Below, in pieces: positions 25,805-35,230 of a DNA stretch of 64,000 nucleotides. Numbering within the stretch: the first letter of the stretch is position 1; each line of letters starts with the position of its first letter. This DNA is from CAVVNN01 sp963838035 (GTDB taxonomy: Bacteria; Actinomycetota; Thermoleophilia; Solirubrobacterales; 70-9), in contig CAWIPM010000008.1 of the NCBI GenBank assembly GCA_963838035.1, positions 143,218-207,217 on the forward strand. The letters run 5' to 3'. Below the pieces are notes generated by a model that did no database searches, was not told the origin of the DNA, and saw nothing but the letters and a program-made list of their open reading frames with translations. The translations under genes and the position numbers were made by a program.

Positions 25805-28800
25805 TTAGTCGACTTTGCCGGAAGCGCGGGGACCGGCGCGGGTGAGGGCGACCCGGAGGTCGCGGCCGTCGACCTTGGTGGCGGCGCCGTCGTTCGCGTC
25901 GTAGGCGACCGAAGTGGCCAGGACCTCGCTGGCCAGGTGGGACTCGTGAGCGCGGGCGGCATCGATCAACTCGGGGTCGCCGCCGATGGACAGCTCGATC
26001 CGGTCGGTGATCTCCAGGCCCGCCGCTTTGCGGGCGCTCTGGACCGCGTGGACGATCTCGCGGGCGAGGCCCTCGCGGCGCAGCTCGTCGTCGAGCTCGA
26101 GCTGGAGGGCGACCGCGTGGCCCGCCCCGGCCTCCACCTCGTAGCCCTCGAGCGGCAGCAGGGCGAGGGTGACCTCATCGGGCCCGAGGATGTGCTCGTC
26201 GCCGTCGATGTTGATGCCGACCTCGCCGCCGTCCGCCATCACCCTGGCGACGTGGACCGGGTCGAGCGCCTCGACCGCCGCGGCCACCTGCGGCATCCGC
26301 TTGCCGAAGCGGGGACCGAGCGAGCGGTAGTTGGGCTTGACCGCGTAGCTGACCAGATCCGCCTCCTCGGTGACGAAGCCGAGCTCCTTCACGTTCAGCT
26401 CCGCTCTGACCAGATCCGCCCTCGCCTCGATCGCCGCCCTCTCGGCGTCGTTGGCGACGATCACCGCGCGGCGCAGCGGCTGGCGCACCTTGAGCTTGGC
26501 CTGGGCTCGGGCCGCACGACCCAACTCGACGGTGAGGCGGACGGCCTCCATCGCCGCCTCCAGCTCGGGGTCGGCGAGCCGGGCGTCGGGCACAGGGAAG
26601 TCGCGGAGGTGGACCGAGTCGGGCAGCTCGCTCAGCTCCTCGCTCTCCCCGCCGGCGAGATTGAGGTGGATCTCGTCGGCCAGGAAGGGGGTGAAGGGGG
26701 CGAGCAGGGCAGCGGTCTCGAGCAGGCAGTGGCGCAGGGTCGCGAGGGCAGAGAGCTCGCCCTTCCAGAAGCGACGGCGGGACAGGCGCACGTACCAGTT
26801 GGAGAGCTCCTCGACGTAGGAGGCGATCGCCCGCCCGGCGGCGGTGCAGTCGAAATCGTCCATCTGCTCGCGGACCGTGGCGGTCGTGGCCTGCAGTCGC
26901 GAGAGCGCCCACCTATCGAGGTCATCGATGGGCTCCGGCGGCGCGGTGAAGTCACCCGGACCGAGGTCCTCCGCGTTCGCGTAGAGGACCCAGAACGAGT
27001 AGGTGTTCCAGAGGGTGAGGAGGAACTGCCGCACCGTCTCCCCCACCGTCTCGACCGAGAATCGGTACCCCGACCAGGGCTGCTGCGCGGTCAGGTAGTA
27101 CCAGCGGAAGGCGTCGGCGCCGTGGGCTTCGATCACTTCCCAGGGCTCGACCACGTTGCCGCGGCTCTTCGACATCTTCTGGCCCTCGGGGTCGAGGATG
27201 AGGCCGAGGCAGACGCAGTTGCGGTAGCTGGAGGTGTCGAAGAGGAGGGTCGACTCGGCGAGAAGGGTGTAGAACCAGCCGCGGGTCTGGTCGATCGCCT
27301 CGCAGATGAAGTCGGCCGGGAAGCGCTCCTCGAACTCCTCCCGGTTCTCGAACGGGTAGTGGAACTGTGCAAAGGGCATCGCGCCGCTGTCGTACCAGGT
27401 GTCGATCACCGAATCGACCCGGCGCATCTCGCCGCCGCACCTCTCGCAGGGGAGGGTGACGTCGTCGATATAGGGGCGGTGGAGGTCGTCGGGGACCTCG
27501 CCGGCGCGATCCCGCAGCTCCGCCACCGACCCGGCGCAGAAGCGCCCGTCGCAGTCCTCGCCCGCGCACTCCCAGATCGGCAGCGGCGTCCCCCAGTAGC
27601 GGTCGCGGGAGAGCGCCCAGTCGACGTTGTTCTCCAGCCAGTTGCCGAAGCGGCCGTGCTTGATGTGCTCGGGGTGCCAGCCGATCGTCTCGTTGTCGGC
27701 GAGCAGCCGGTCGCGGGCCTGCGAGGTGGCGACGTACCAGCTCGACTTGGCGTAGTAGAGGAGCGGCGTGCCGCAGCGCCAGCAGTGGGGGTAGGAGTGC
27801 TCGTAGACCTGCTCGCGAAAGAGCAATCCGCGGCGGTCGAGGTCGGCGATCAACTCGCGTGTGACCTCCGGGCTCTTGACGAAGCGGCCCTCGAAGCCGG
27901 CCACCCGCCGGTCGAACCTGCCATCGAGCCCGACCGGGTTGTAGAGGGTGCCGTGCTCGGTCGGGTCGAAGATCCCGTTCTCTGCGGCAACGGCATAGTC
28001 GTCCTCGCCAAAGGCCGGGGCGATGTGGACGAGGCCGGTGCCGTCCTCGGTGGTGACGAAATCGCCCGCGATCACCGGGAAGCCCCCGGGCTCACGGTCA
28101 GCGAGGGTGAATACCGGCCCCTTGTAGCGGCGGCCGACCAGATCGCTGCCGGGGAAGCGATCGAGTACCTCGACCCCCTCGCCGAGCACCTTCTCCACCA
28201 GCGCCTCGGCGAGGATCAGCGTCTCCCCTCCCCCCAGCCGACGGGACCCAAAGCGATCGATATTTACGCTTTGGGTCCCGTCGGCGAGGATGGTGCGGAC
28301 GTAGGTGACGTCGGGCGCGACGGCGACGGCGACGTTGCCCGGCAACGTCCAGGGCGTCGTAGTCCAGACAAGCAGCGACTCGCCGCTGTCGCTCCCGTCC
28401 TCGCCGAGCAGCGGGAAGCGCACGTATATGGAGGGATCCTCGACATCCTCGTAGCCGAGCGCGACCTCGTGCGAGGAGAGCGCCGTTCCGCAGCGCGGGC
28501 AGTAGGGGACGACCTTGTGGCCCTCATAGAGCAGGCCCTTATTCCAGAGCTCGCCGAGCGACCACCAGACCGACTCGATGTAGTCGTTCTCGAGGGTGAC
28601 GTAGGGGTCGTCGAGGTCGAGCCAGAAGCCGATCCGCTCGGTCAGGCGGTTCCACTCCTCGACGTACTCGAAGACCGACTCGCGGCAGCGCCGGTTGAAC
28701 TCGGCGATCCCGAGCTCCTCGATCTCCTGCTTGGAGGAGATGCCGAGTTGCTTTTCGACCTCCAGCTCGACCGGCAGCCCGTGGCAGTCCCAGCCGGCCT

Positions 28801-29050
28801 TGCGCGGAACCCGGTAGCCGCACATCGTCCTGTACCGCGGGTAGATGTCCTTGAAGACGCGGGCGAGGACGTGGTGGGAGCCGGGACGGCCGTTGGCGGT
28901 CGGCGGCCCCTCGTAGAAGCTCCAGACCTCGGCGCCCTCGCGGTTGGCCAGCGAGCGGTGGAAGACGTCGCGCTCGCGCCAGCGGGCGAGCACGCGCTCC
29001 TCCAGCTCGGGAAAGGCCTGCTTGGGATCGACTGGGCGAAAGCCTGGCAT
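25805..29050 (-). CDS. ileS: Isoleucyl-tRNA synthetase, type 2, with GSHH signature motif
   Basis: A 1081-residue class I synthetase charging tRNA-Ile. The N-terminal catalytic motif reads NGRPGSHHVLAR: GSHH at 57-60 stands where most IleRS have H-x-G-H. The KMSKS loop is intact (KMSKSRGN, about 620). A CP1 editing domain lies between, and a C-terminal anticodon and zinc region is present. Length and the WGTPLPIWEC pattern place it in the eukaryote-like IleRS2 group. From family knowledge, IleRS2 and especially the swapped GxHH motif go with very high mupirocin resistance. A palindrome at 28237-28285 encodes an extra loop at residues about 256-271. Its stop is one base from the ftsH stop. Confidence 0.95.
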   Translation of the reverse strand: MPGFRPVDPKQAFPELEERVLARWRERDVFHRSLANREGAEVWSFYEGPPTANGRPGSHHVLARVFKDIYPRYRTMCGYRVPRKAGWDCHGLPVELEVEKQLGISSKQEIEELGIAEFNRRCRESVFEYVEEWNRLTERIGFWLDLDDPYVTLENDYIESVWWSLGELWNKGLLYEGHKVVPYCPRCGTALSSHEVALGYEDVEDPSIYVRFPLLGEDGSDSGESLLVWTTTPWTLPGNVAVAVAPDVTYVRTILADGTQSVNIDRFGSRRLGGGETLILAEALVEKVLGEGVEVLDRFPGSDLVGRRYKGPVFTLADREPGGFPVIAGDFVTTEDGTGLVHIAPAFGEDDYAVAAENGIFDPTEHGTLYNPVGLDGRFDRRVAGFEGRFVKSPEVTRELIADLDRRGLLFREQVYEHSYPHCWRCGTPLLYYAKSSWYVATSQARDRLLADNETIGWHPEHIKHGRFGNWLENNVDWALSRDRYWGTPLPIWECAGEDCDGRFCAGSVAELRDRAGEVPDDLHRPYIDDVTLPCERCGGEMRRVDSVIDTWYDSGAMPFAQFHYPFENREEFEERFPADFICEAIDQTRGWFYTLLAESTLLFDTSSYRNCVCLGLILDPEGQKMSKSRGNVVEPWEVIEAHGADAFRWYYLTAQQPWSGYRFSVETVGETVRQFLLTLWNTYSFWVLYANAEDLGPGDFTAPPEPIDDLDRWALSRLQATTATVREQMDDFDCTAAGRAIASYVEELSNWYVRLSRRRFWKGELSALATLRHCLLETAALLAPFTPFLADEIHLNLAGGESEELSELPDSVHLRDFPVPDARLADPELEAAMEAVRLTVELGRAARAQAKLKVRQPLRRAVIVANDAERAAIEARADLVRAELNVKELGFVTEEADLVSYAVKPNYRSLGPRFGKRMPQVAAAVEALDPVHVARVMADGGEVGINIDGDEHILGPDEVTLALLPLEGYEVEAGAGHAVALQLELDDELRREGLAREIVHAVQSARKAAGLEITDRIELSIGGDPELIDAARAHESHLASEVLATSVAYDANDGAATKVDGRDLRVALTRAGPRASGKVD
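28237..28285. repeat. Perfect 19-bp inverted repeat inside ileS
   Basis: Arms GCCGACGGGACCCAAAGCG (28237-28255) and its exact reverse complement (28267-28285) flank an 11-base AT-rich loop ATCGATATTTA. The unit is in frame and adds about 16 residues (DGTQSVNIDRFGSRR) to the editing domain. A related palindrome lies in the helicase gene at 59526-59572. The layout resembles palindromic elements that insert in coding sequence. Confidence 0.8.
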
Positions 29051-29088
29051 GGGCAGGTGATTCTAGGAGCGGGTAGGCTGCGCGCCGC

Positions 29089-29967
29089 ATGCCCCCCGTC
29101 TACGGCCTGAACGGAAAGGTTGCGCTGGTCACTGGCGCCGCGCGAGGGATCGGCTTCGAGACCGCGCGCGCGATCCACATGCGCGGCGCCTCGGTCGCGG
29201 TCCTCGACCTCGACGCCGAGCAGGCGCGCGAGGCCGCCGAGCGGATCGGCCCCAGGACGATCGGGATCGGCGCCGACGTCACCGACCAGGGCGCGATGCT
29301 GGCCGCGGTCGCCGAGGTCGTCGAGCGCTTTGGCGGGCTCGACGTCGCCTGCGCAAACGCCGGAATCGCCCAATCGCAGGTGGCGACCGTGCGCGGGATC
29401 GGCGCCGAGGAGTGGGAGCGGGTCTTCGAGGTCGACATGCTCGGCGTCTGGCGGACGGTGCGCGCCGTCCTGCCCCAGATCGTCGAGCGCAAGGGCCACA
29501 TCGTCGTCACTGGATCGGTCTACTCGTTCGCAAACGGGGTGCTCAACAGCCCCTACGCTGTGGCGAAGGCCGGCGTCGAGTCCTTGGGTCGCAGCCTGCG
29601 GGTGGAGCTGGCGCCGCTGGGCGCAAGCGCCAGCGTCGCCTACTGGGGTTGGGTCGACACGAAGATGGTTCAGGACAGCATGGCCCGCCCGCACTCCGAC
29701 CGCATCAAACACAGCACGCCGGCCTGGCTGCTGAAGAGGATCCAGCCCGAGGAGGCCGGCGCGGCGACCGCCCGGGGCATCGAAGAGCGGGCGCCGCGGA
29801 TCTTCGCGCCGAAGTGGTGGCGCTACGTCTCCGCCCTGCGCGGGATCGTCAACCCGCTGCTGGATCGGCGCCTGGAACGCGATCCGAGCTTCCTCGAGAC
29901 GATCCGCGAAGTCGAGGCGGAGGCGGACGAGCAGGGCGCGGCCGCGGTTTCCTCACCCTCGATCTAG
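29089..29967 (+). CDS. Short-chain dehydrogenase/reductase
   Basis: A 292-residue classical SDR with cofactor motif TGAARGIG (15-22), the acidic residue after the second strand (VLDLDAEQ, favouring NAD), ANAGIA (89-94), catalytic Ser143 and YAVAK (156-160). The C-terminal about 80 residues are longer than usual and basic-aromatic (PKWWRYVSALRGIV), as in SDRs peripherally bound to membranes. The substrate is unknown. It is divergent from ileS and converges on the GlcD-GlcF fusion. Confidence 0.9.
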   Translation: MPPVYGLNGKVALVTGAARGIGFETARAIHMRGASVAVLDLDAEQAREAAERIGPRTIGIGADVTDQGAMLAAVAEVVERFGGLDVACANAGIAQSQVATVRGIGAEEWERVFEVDMLGVWRTVRAVLPQIVERKGHIVVTGSVYSFANGVLNSPYAVAKAGVESLGRSLRVELAPLGASASVAYWGWVDTKMVQDSMARPHSDRIKHSTPAWLLKRIQPEEAGAATARGIEERAPRIFAPKWWRYVSALRGIVNPLLDRRLERDPSFLETIREVEAEADEQGAAAVSSPSI

Positions 29968-29975
29968 CGAAGCTG

Positions 29976-32810
29976 CTACCTGCTGCGCGTTAGCCGCTCC
30001 AAGAGGATCACGACGGACTCATACGGCTCGCCGGTCGCGCGGCTGAGGCCGATCTCGCAGGTGCGGTTGCTGGATAGGTGGGCGTCGAAGGCGCGGCCGG
30101 AGAGCTCGGCCGCCTGATCGCTGGTCGCAGCCTCGGTCAGCTCCGGGTGGGAGATGCCGCGGTCGCCGGCGAAGCCGCAGCAGGTCGACGAGGGGGGAAC
30201 GAAGACCTCCTCCGCCAGCGCGCCGGCGAGCGATTCGAGCCTTGGTGTCAGCCCCATCTGGCGGGTCGCGCAGGTCGGGTGAACGGTGGCGGAGCCGACC
30301 CTCTCGGCGACCTCGAGCCAGGGCAGCAGGCGATCGTGGGCCCAGGCGACCGAGTCGAGGACGTCCAGCTCGCCGAGACGCTCCGCGTTCTCCTCGCTCA
30401 GCACTCCCTCGCCGGGCTCGGCGACTCCCTGTGTGCAGGAGGCGGCGTCGATCACGATCGGAAGCGCGCCCTCTCCGCTCCAGCCCCAGAGGCGCTCGAT
30501 CATCTCGTTCGCCTTTTTGCGATGTGCTTCGCCAAACCCCTTCGAGCTCCATGGCAGCCCGCAGCAGCTGCCGGCGACGTCGGGGGGGATCCAGACCGGC
30601 AGGCCGGCGCGGCGCGAGACCTCGATCAGCGCCTCGACCGGTGAACCGCCGAGGATGCGGTTGGTGCAGGAGGGAACGTAGACGGCCGCGGCGCCTTCGT
30701 GCAGGGTCATCGGCAGCTTTCCGGACGCGGGCGGAGGCAGCCCCCGGCCTCGCTTCGTCCGTCGTGCCAGCGGCCCGCCGAAGCGAAGGCCGGCCCGGGC
30801 CGCGCCCTCGACCGTGCCCCAGCGCTCGGCGACGGCCAGCGCCGCCCGCTGAGCGCGCTCGGTGTGGCGCTCCCCGCGAAGCTCCTTGACCAGCTTGCCG
30901 GTGTCGATCCCGACCGGGCAGGCGAGCTGGCAGGAGCCGTCGGCGGCGCAGGTGTCCAGCGCCTCGTAGGTGAATTCCTCGAGTAGGGCCCTCTGCACCG
31001 GCGAGCCCTCCGGCTGGCGCGCCATCTCGCGTCGCAGCACGATCCGCTGGCGCGGGGTCGTGGTCAGGTTGCGGCTCGGGCAGACCGGCTCGCAGAAGCC
31101 GCACTCGACGCAGGCGCTCGCCGCTCCCTCGATCGCCGGCGTGGTTTTCAGGTTGCGCAGGTGAACGCCGGGGTCGCGGTTGAGGACGACGCCGGGCGCG
31201 AGCACGCCGTCGGGGTCGGCGAGCTGCTTCACCCGCCACATCAGCTCGGTCGCCTTCCTGCCCCACTCGCGCTCGACGTAGGGGGCCATGTTGATCCCGG
31301 TCCCGTGCTCGGCCTTGAGCGAGCCGTCATAGCGGCCGACGATCAGCTCGACCAGCTCCCCCATGAAGGCCTCGTAGCGGTCGAGGTCCTCCTGCTTGGC
31401 GAAGTCGGGGGTGAGCATGAAGTGGAGGTTTCCGGCGGAGGCGTGGCCGGCGACGCCGGGCAGGAAGCCGTGCTCGCCGAGCAGCGCCTGCAGGTCGCGG
31501 GCGCCCTCCGCGATCCGCTCCGGAGGGACGCAGACGTCCTCGACGATCAGCGCCGTCCCGGGCAGGCGAAGGCGGCCGATCAGCCCGTGTAACCCCTCGC
31601 GCACGCGCCAGGCGAGCTCGATCTCCTCGACCTCGCGGGTGAACTCGATCGGCCGGATCGTCTCGTGGGAGGAGAAGAGCTCGGCGGCACCGGCGACGTG
31701 GGCGTCCAGCTCCTCCTCGGTCGCGGAGCCGAACTCGACCAGCAGCACCGCCGACTCCGGCGGCAGCTCCTTCCACTCCTCGGGCGCCCCGACCATGTTC
31801 CAGGCGGCGGTGATCAGCGCCGGGGCGACCATCAGCTCGACCGCGGTGGCGCCGGCGCCGACGAGGTCGCGGACCGGGGCGATCGCCTGGTCGATGTCGG
31901 GGAAGTGAACCCAGGCCGTTGTCGTGTGGGCGGGCAGCGGCACCGTCTCGAAGACCGCCTCGGCGAGGAAGGCGAGGGTGCCCTCGGAGCCGACGAGAAG
32001 GCGACGGAAGATCTCCAGCGGCTCCTCGGCATCGAGGAAAGCGCAGAGCCTGTAGCCCGTCGTGTTCTTGATCGCGAACTTGCGGCGGATGCGCTCGCTC
32101 AGCTCGGCATCGGCACGGATCTCGTCGCGGATCGCCGCCAGGCCATCGACCAGCTCGGGCTCCTCCTCCGCGAAGCGCTCGGCGGCGCCGCGGGCGGCGG
32201 TGTCGATCGTCGTCCCCGAGGGGAGGACGAAGGTCATCGAGCGAACCGTGGAGTAGGCGTCGTGGGTGACGCCGCAGCGCATCCCGCCGGAGTTGTTGGC
32301 TATCACCCCGCCGACGGTGGCGATGTCGGTGCTGGCCGGGTCGGGGCCGAGCTTGCGGCCGAGCGGGGCGAGGACGCGGTTGGCGTGGCCGAGCACGGTT
32401 CCGGGCTTGACGCACGCCAGAGCCCCGTCCTGCTCGGCGGCGACGCCGCCGAAATGACGACGGACGTCGACGAGGATGCCGTCGCTTTGCCCCTGGCCGT
32501 TGAGGCTGGTGCCGCCGGCACGAAAGGTCACCGGGATGCCGGAGCGGCGGCCGTACTCGAGCACCTTGGCGACGTCGCCGGCGTCGTGGGCCATCACCAC
32601 CGCCCGCGGAAAGAGCCGATAGGGGCTGGCGTCGGAGGCGTAGCGGACGATGTCGCCGGCGCGGCCGAGAACGCGGTCGGCGCCGAGCAGCTCCTCCAAC
32701 TCGCCGCGCAGCAGGCGGACGGTGCCGCCCGCGAGCGAGTCCGGGGCACGGTCGGGAGCCGGCTCCTCCAGGCCGGGCGGCGGGCGCAGCTTGGACTTGA
32801 GCAGTGCCAC
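29976..32810 (-). CDS. FAD/Fe-S D-2-hydroxyacid dehydrogenase (GlcD-GlcF fusion)
   Basis: A 944-residue fusion. The N-terminal VAO-type FAD domain (about 50-530, with TFRAGGTSLNGQGQSDG, GGVIANNSGGMRCG and HASAGNLHF) oxidises a D-2-hydroxyacid. Two 4Fe-4S motifs follow: CVECGFCEPVCP (about 566-577) and CAADGSCQLACP (about 620). The C-terminal part has the paired CCG-type cysteine motifs (AGSCCGLPW, STCCGFAGD) that pass electrons to the quinone pool. Relatives act on D-lactate, D-2-hydroxyglutarate or D-mandelate. It begins nine bases after the benzoylformate decarboxylase gene on the same strand, which favours an aromatic or branched hydroxyacid. It is probably peripheral at the membrane. Confidence 0.9.
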   Translation of the reverse strand: MALLKSKLRPPPGLEEPAPDRAPDSLAGGTVRLLRGELEELLGADRVLGRAGDIVRYASDASPYRLFPRAVVMAHDAGDVAKVLEYGRRSGIPVTFRAGGTSLNGQGQSDGILVDVRRHFGGVAAEQDGALACVKPGTVLGHANRVLAPLGRKLGPDPASTDIATVGGVIANNSGGMRCGVTHDAYSTVRSMTFVLPSGTTIDTAARGAAERFAEEEPELVDGLAAIRDEIRADAELSERIRRKFAIKNTTGYRLCAFLDAEEPLEIFRRLLVGSEGTLAFLAEAVFETVPLPAHTTTAWVHFPDIDQAIAPVRDLVGAGATAVELMVAPALITAAWNMVGAPEEWKELPPESAVLLVEFGSATEEELDAHVAGAAELFSSHETIRPIEFTREVEEIELAWRVREGLHGLIGRLRLPGTALIVEDVCVPPERIAEGARDLQALLGEHGFLPGVAGHASAGNLHFMLTPDFAKQEDLDRYEAFMGELVELIVGRYDGSLKAEHGTGINMAPYVEREWGRKATELMWRVKQLADPDGVLAPGVVLNRDPGVHLRNLKTTPAIEGAASACVECGFCEPVCPSRNLTTTPRQRIVLRREMARQPEGSPVQRALLEEFTYEALDTCAADGSCQLACPVGIDTGKLVKELRGERHTERAQRAALAVAERWGTVEGAARAGLRFGGPLARRTKRGRGLPPPASGKLPMTLHEGAAAVYVPSCTNRILGGSPVEALIEVSRRAGLPVWIPPDVAGSCCGLPWSSKGFGEAHRKKANEMIERLWGWSGEGALPIVIDAASCTQGVAEPGEGVLSEENAERLGELDVLDSVAWAHDRLLPWLEVAERVGSATVHPTCATRQMGLTPRLESLAGALAEEVFVPPSSTCCGFAGDRGISHPELTEAATSDQAAELSGRAFDAHLSSNRTCEIGLSRATGEPYESVVILLERLTRSR

Positions 32811-32819
32811 CCGCCGAGC

Positions 32820-34418
32820 CTAGAAGAGGGACATCCCCGGCGCCACCGGCACTTCGACCAGCTCCGGCGCCGAGGAGGCGAGCGCCTTCGCCAGCGCGTC
32901 GCGAACGTCGTCGCGCTCCTTCGCGCGGCGGGCCTTGACGCCGTAGCCCTCGGCGACCGAGCCGACGTCGAGCTCAGGCAGATCGAGCCCGGGCGCCCCC
33001 TGCACCTGCTCGACCTCGGCGAACCACTTGAGGATCGCGTACTCGGAATTGCGCAGGACGAGGAAGGTGACCGGCGTCCGGTAGGCGACAGCGCTCCAGA
33101 AGGCCGTGATCGCGTATTGGGCCGAGCCCTCGCCGAGCACGCAGACGACCGGGCGGTCGGGCTGGGCAAGCTGGACGCCGACCGAGGCGGCGAGGCCGAA
33201 GCCGAGGCCTCCGCCGGCGCTGAAGTAGTAGCTGCCGGGGCGGGAGATGCGCAACTGGTTGCGCAGGGCGAGGGTGCTCGAGGGTGACTCGAGGACGACG
33301 ATCGCGTCCTCGGGGATCACCTCCGCGAGGGCGGAGAGCACGGTGGAGGAGTTGAGCGGGTCGGTCGCCGGGATCTCCTGCGGCGGCTGGTTCGGCTCGG
33401 GCGCCGGGCGGCTCGACTCCGGGACCGCCTCCAACAGAGCCTCCAGGGTCAGCCTCACATCGGCGACCAAGGCATCCCCCATCGGGGCACGGGCGGCCTC
33501 GTCGGGATCGCTGGTGATCGCGACGAGTTTCGCGCCCTCGGGGAGCAGCGGGCCCGGAATGTGGGGGTAATAGGGGAAGACCGAGCTGCCTGCGACGAGG
33601 ATCAGGTCGTGGCCCTCGAGGGTCTGGGCGACCGGGCCGATCGCCGGGGGCAGGACGCCGCGGAAATTCGGATGGCCCTCCGGGAAGCCGAGCCGGACGC
33701 CGCCCGTCGCCGGGCTCGCCCAGACCGGCAGGCGCTGGCGCTCGGCCAGCGCGATCGCCGTGTCCCAGCCGCCGCTCGAATCGATGTCGGGGCCGGCCAC
33801 GAGGACCGGGGCGCTCGCAGCGTCGAGCCGCTCCGCCAGGGAGCGGACAGCCGCCGGGTCGGCCGCGGCGCGGCCGGTGACGGTCCGCTCGATCGCGTGG
33901 CGGGCGTCGGCCTCATCGACCTCGGCGTACCAGTCATCCATCGGCAGGGAGACGAAGGTGGGGCCTTTCGGCGGCAGTGAGGCCATGTGGGCGCCGTGCG
34001 CGAGCGCCAGCGGAACGTCCTCCGCCCGCGCCGGCTCATACGCCCACTTGACCAGCGGGTGCGGCATCCGGGTCGCGTCGCGGTTGGTCAGGTTCGCCTG
34101 CAGGGTGATCTGCGCGCGCGCCTGCTGGCCGGCCGTGATCAGCAGCGGCGAGTGGTTCGCCTGCGCGTTGAAGATCGCGCCCATCGCGTTGCCCACCCCT
34201 GGCGCGGTATGGAGGTTGGCGATGGTGGTGCGCCCGGAGGCCTGCGCGAAGCCGTCGGCCATCCCGACCACGACCGCCTCCTGCAGGCCGAGCACGTAGC
34301 GGAAGTCGCCGGGGAAATCGGCGAGCATCGGCAGCTCGGTCGAGCCCGGGTTGCCGAACATCGTCGTCATCCCCTGGGCGCGGAAGAGGTCGAAGGCGGC
34401 TTCCCGGACCGTCGGCAT
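32820..34418 (-). CDS. mdlC: Benzoylformate decarboxylase (ThDP-dependent)
   Basis: A 532-residue thiamin-diphosphate enzyme that decarboxylates a 2-oxoacid to an aldehyde. The residues that define benzoylformate decarboxylase fall at the same numbers as in the Pseudomonas enzyme: Ser26 (NPGSTE), Glu47 (LQEAVV) and His70 (NLHTAPG). A later His286 (YYPHIPG) corresponds to the second active-site histidine. The ThDP motif runs from GEGSAQYAITAFWSA to LRNSEYA; the usual GDG is GEG. I took ATG 34418 rather than longer frames because the family N-terminus aligns there. It is first in an operon with the GlcD-GlcF fusion. Confidence 0.9.
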   Translation of the reverse strand: MPTVREAAFDLFRAQGMTTMFGNPGSTELPMLADFPGDFRYVLGLQEAVVVGMADGFAQASGRTTIANLHTAPGVGNAMGAIFNAQANHSPLLITAGQQARAQITLQANLTNRDATRMPHPLVKWAYEPARAEDVPLALAHGAHMASLPPKGPTFVSLPMDDWYAEVDEADARHAIERTVTGRAAADPAAVRSLAERLDAASAPVLVAGPDIDSSGGWDTAIALAERQRLPVWASPATGGVRLGFPEGHPNFRGVLPPAIGPVAQTLEGHDLILVAGSSVFPYYPHIPGPLLPEGAKLVAITSDPDEAARAPMGDALVADVRLTLEALLEAVPESSRPAPEPNQPPQEIPATDPLNSSTVLSALAEVIPEDAIVVLESPSSTLALRNQLRISRPGSYYFSAGGGLGFGLAASVGVQLAQPDRPVVCVLGEGSAQYAITAFWSAVAYRTPVTFLVLRNSEYAILKWFAEVEQVQGAPGLDLPELDVGSVAEGYGVKARRAKERDDVRDALAKALASSAPELVEVPVAPGMSLF

Positions 34419-34505
34419 CGGCCGAACCCTACCTGCGCCCCCCCCGACCGGAGTGCTCAATGTGCGGTTCAAGGCTTTTCCGGACCGGGTCGATGAGAGG
34501 AGGAC

Positions 34506-35204
34506 TTGGCGCGACGAGGCAACAGCCCCCACCAAGCGCGGCTCGCGATCGCCGCCGCCTCCCTCGCGCTGCTCGCCCTCCTCTATGCGGCGCCCGCCGC
34601 CATCGCCGGCCCGCCCTCCGTCCGGCAGGTCTTCTCGCCGGGGGCGATCGTCCCGATCCCGGCCTCGGTCCCGCACGAAGCGGGCGACATGGTCGACCGC
34701 AGGATCGTGCCGGACCTACGCTGGATCGCCCAGCGCTACCCGATCTACATCACCGACGGGTACTCGGGGCCGCTGCCGAACGGCGAACACGTCGGCTGCG
34801 ACAACTGCCACGTCAAGGGCTCCGATCACTACAACGGCCTTGCCGTGGACATCGTGCCGCTGAACGGGAGCACTCGCTGCGACAGCAGCTGGAAGCCGAT
34901 CACCCGGCTGGCGCTCTGGGCCGAGCCGAAGCAGAACGAGCCCGTCCCGCCCTTCCGCTGGGTCGGCTACGACGGCGACGCCGGCCATGGTTGCGGCAAC
35001 CACCTGCACCTGTCCTGGAACCATGCTCCGGCGCCGCGCTACGCCCTCGCCGAATGGGTCGAAGTCTTCCCAACCGGCCCCCGGGAAACGGAACGACATC
35101 CCCGCCACAGGCACTCGCAGCCGCCCGGCCCGCCGCCGGCGGCGGGCCCGACCGGCGGCGTCTCCCGCGCCGAAACCGGCGGCGTCTCCGCCCACGGCGA
35201 CTGA
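34506..35204 (+). CDS. Secreted M15/LAS-like peptidase-fold protein
   Basis: A 232-residue exported protein. It starts at TTG 34506 after GAGAGGAGG, since an in-frame stop lies just upstream. The signal peptide is residues about 10-35 (IAAASLALLALLYAAPAAIA). The core has GSDHYNGLAVDIVP and later GCGNHLHLS. These match the zinc-binding H...D and H-x-H pattern of M15/VanY-type peptidoglycan peptidases. Two extra cysteine pairs (CDNCH, CDSS and HGCG) may form disulfides. The C-terminal about 50 residues are Pro/Arg/Gly-rich and disordered. The catalytic role is inferred from motif spacing alone. Confidence 0.72.
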   Translation: MARRGNSPHQARLAIAAASLALLALLYAAPAAIAGPPSVRQVFSPGAIVPIPASVPHEAGDMVDRRIVPDLRWIAQRYPIYITDGYSGPLPNGEHVGCDNCHVKGSDHYNGLAVDIVPLNGSTRCDSSWKPITRLALWAEPKQNEPVPPFRWVGYDGDAGHGCGNHLHLSWNHAPAPRYALAEWVEVFPTGPRETERHPRHRHSQPPGPPPAAGPTGGVSRAETGGVSAHGD

Positions 35205-35230
35205 GCGCGAGAGCCTAGGATGAGCGGCCG

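Noticed and set aside
25772..29110. Plus-strand open frame of about 1,100 codons
   Set aside because: It is the complement of ileS; repetitive Val/Asp/Gly composition is the usual GC-rich antisense artefact.
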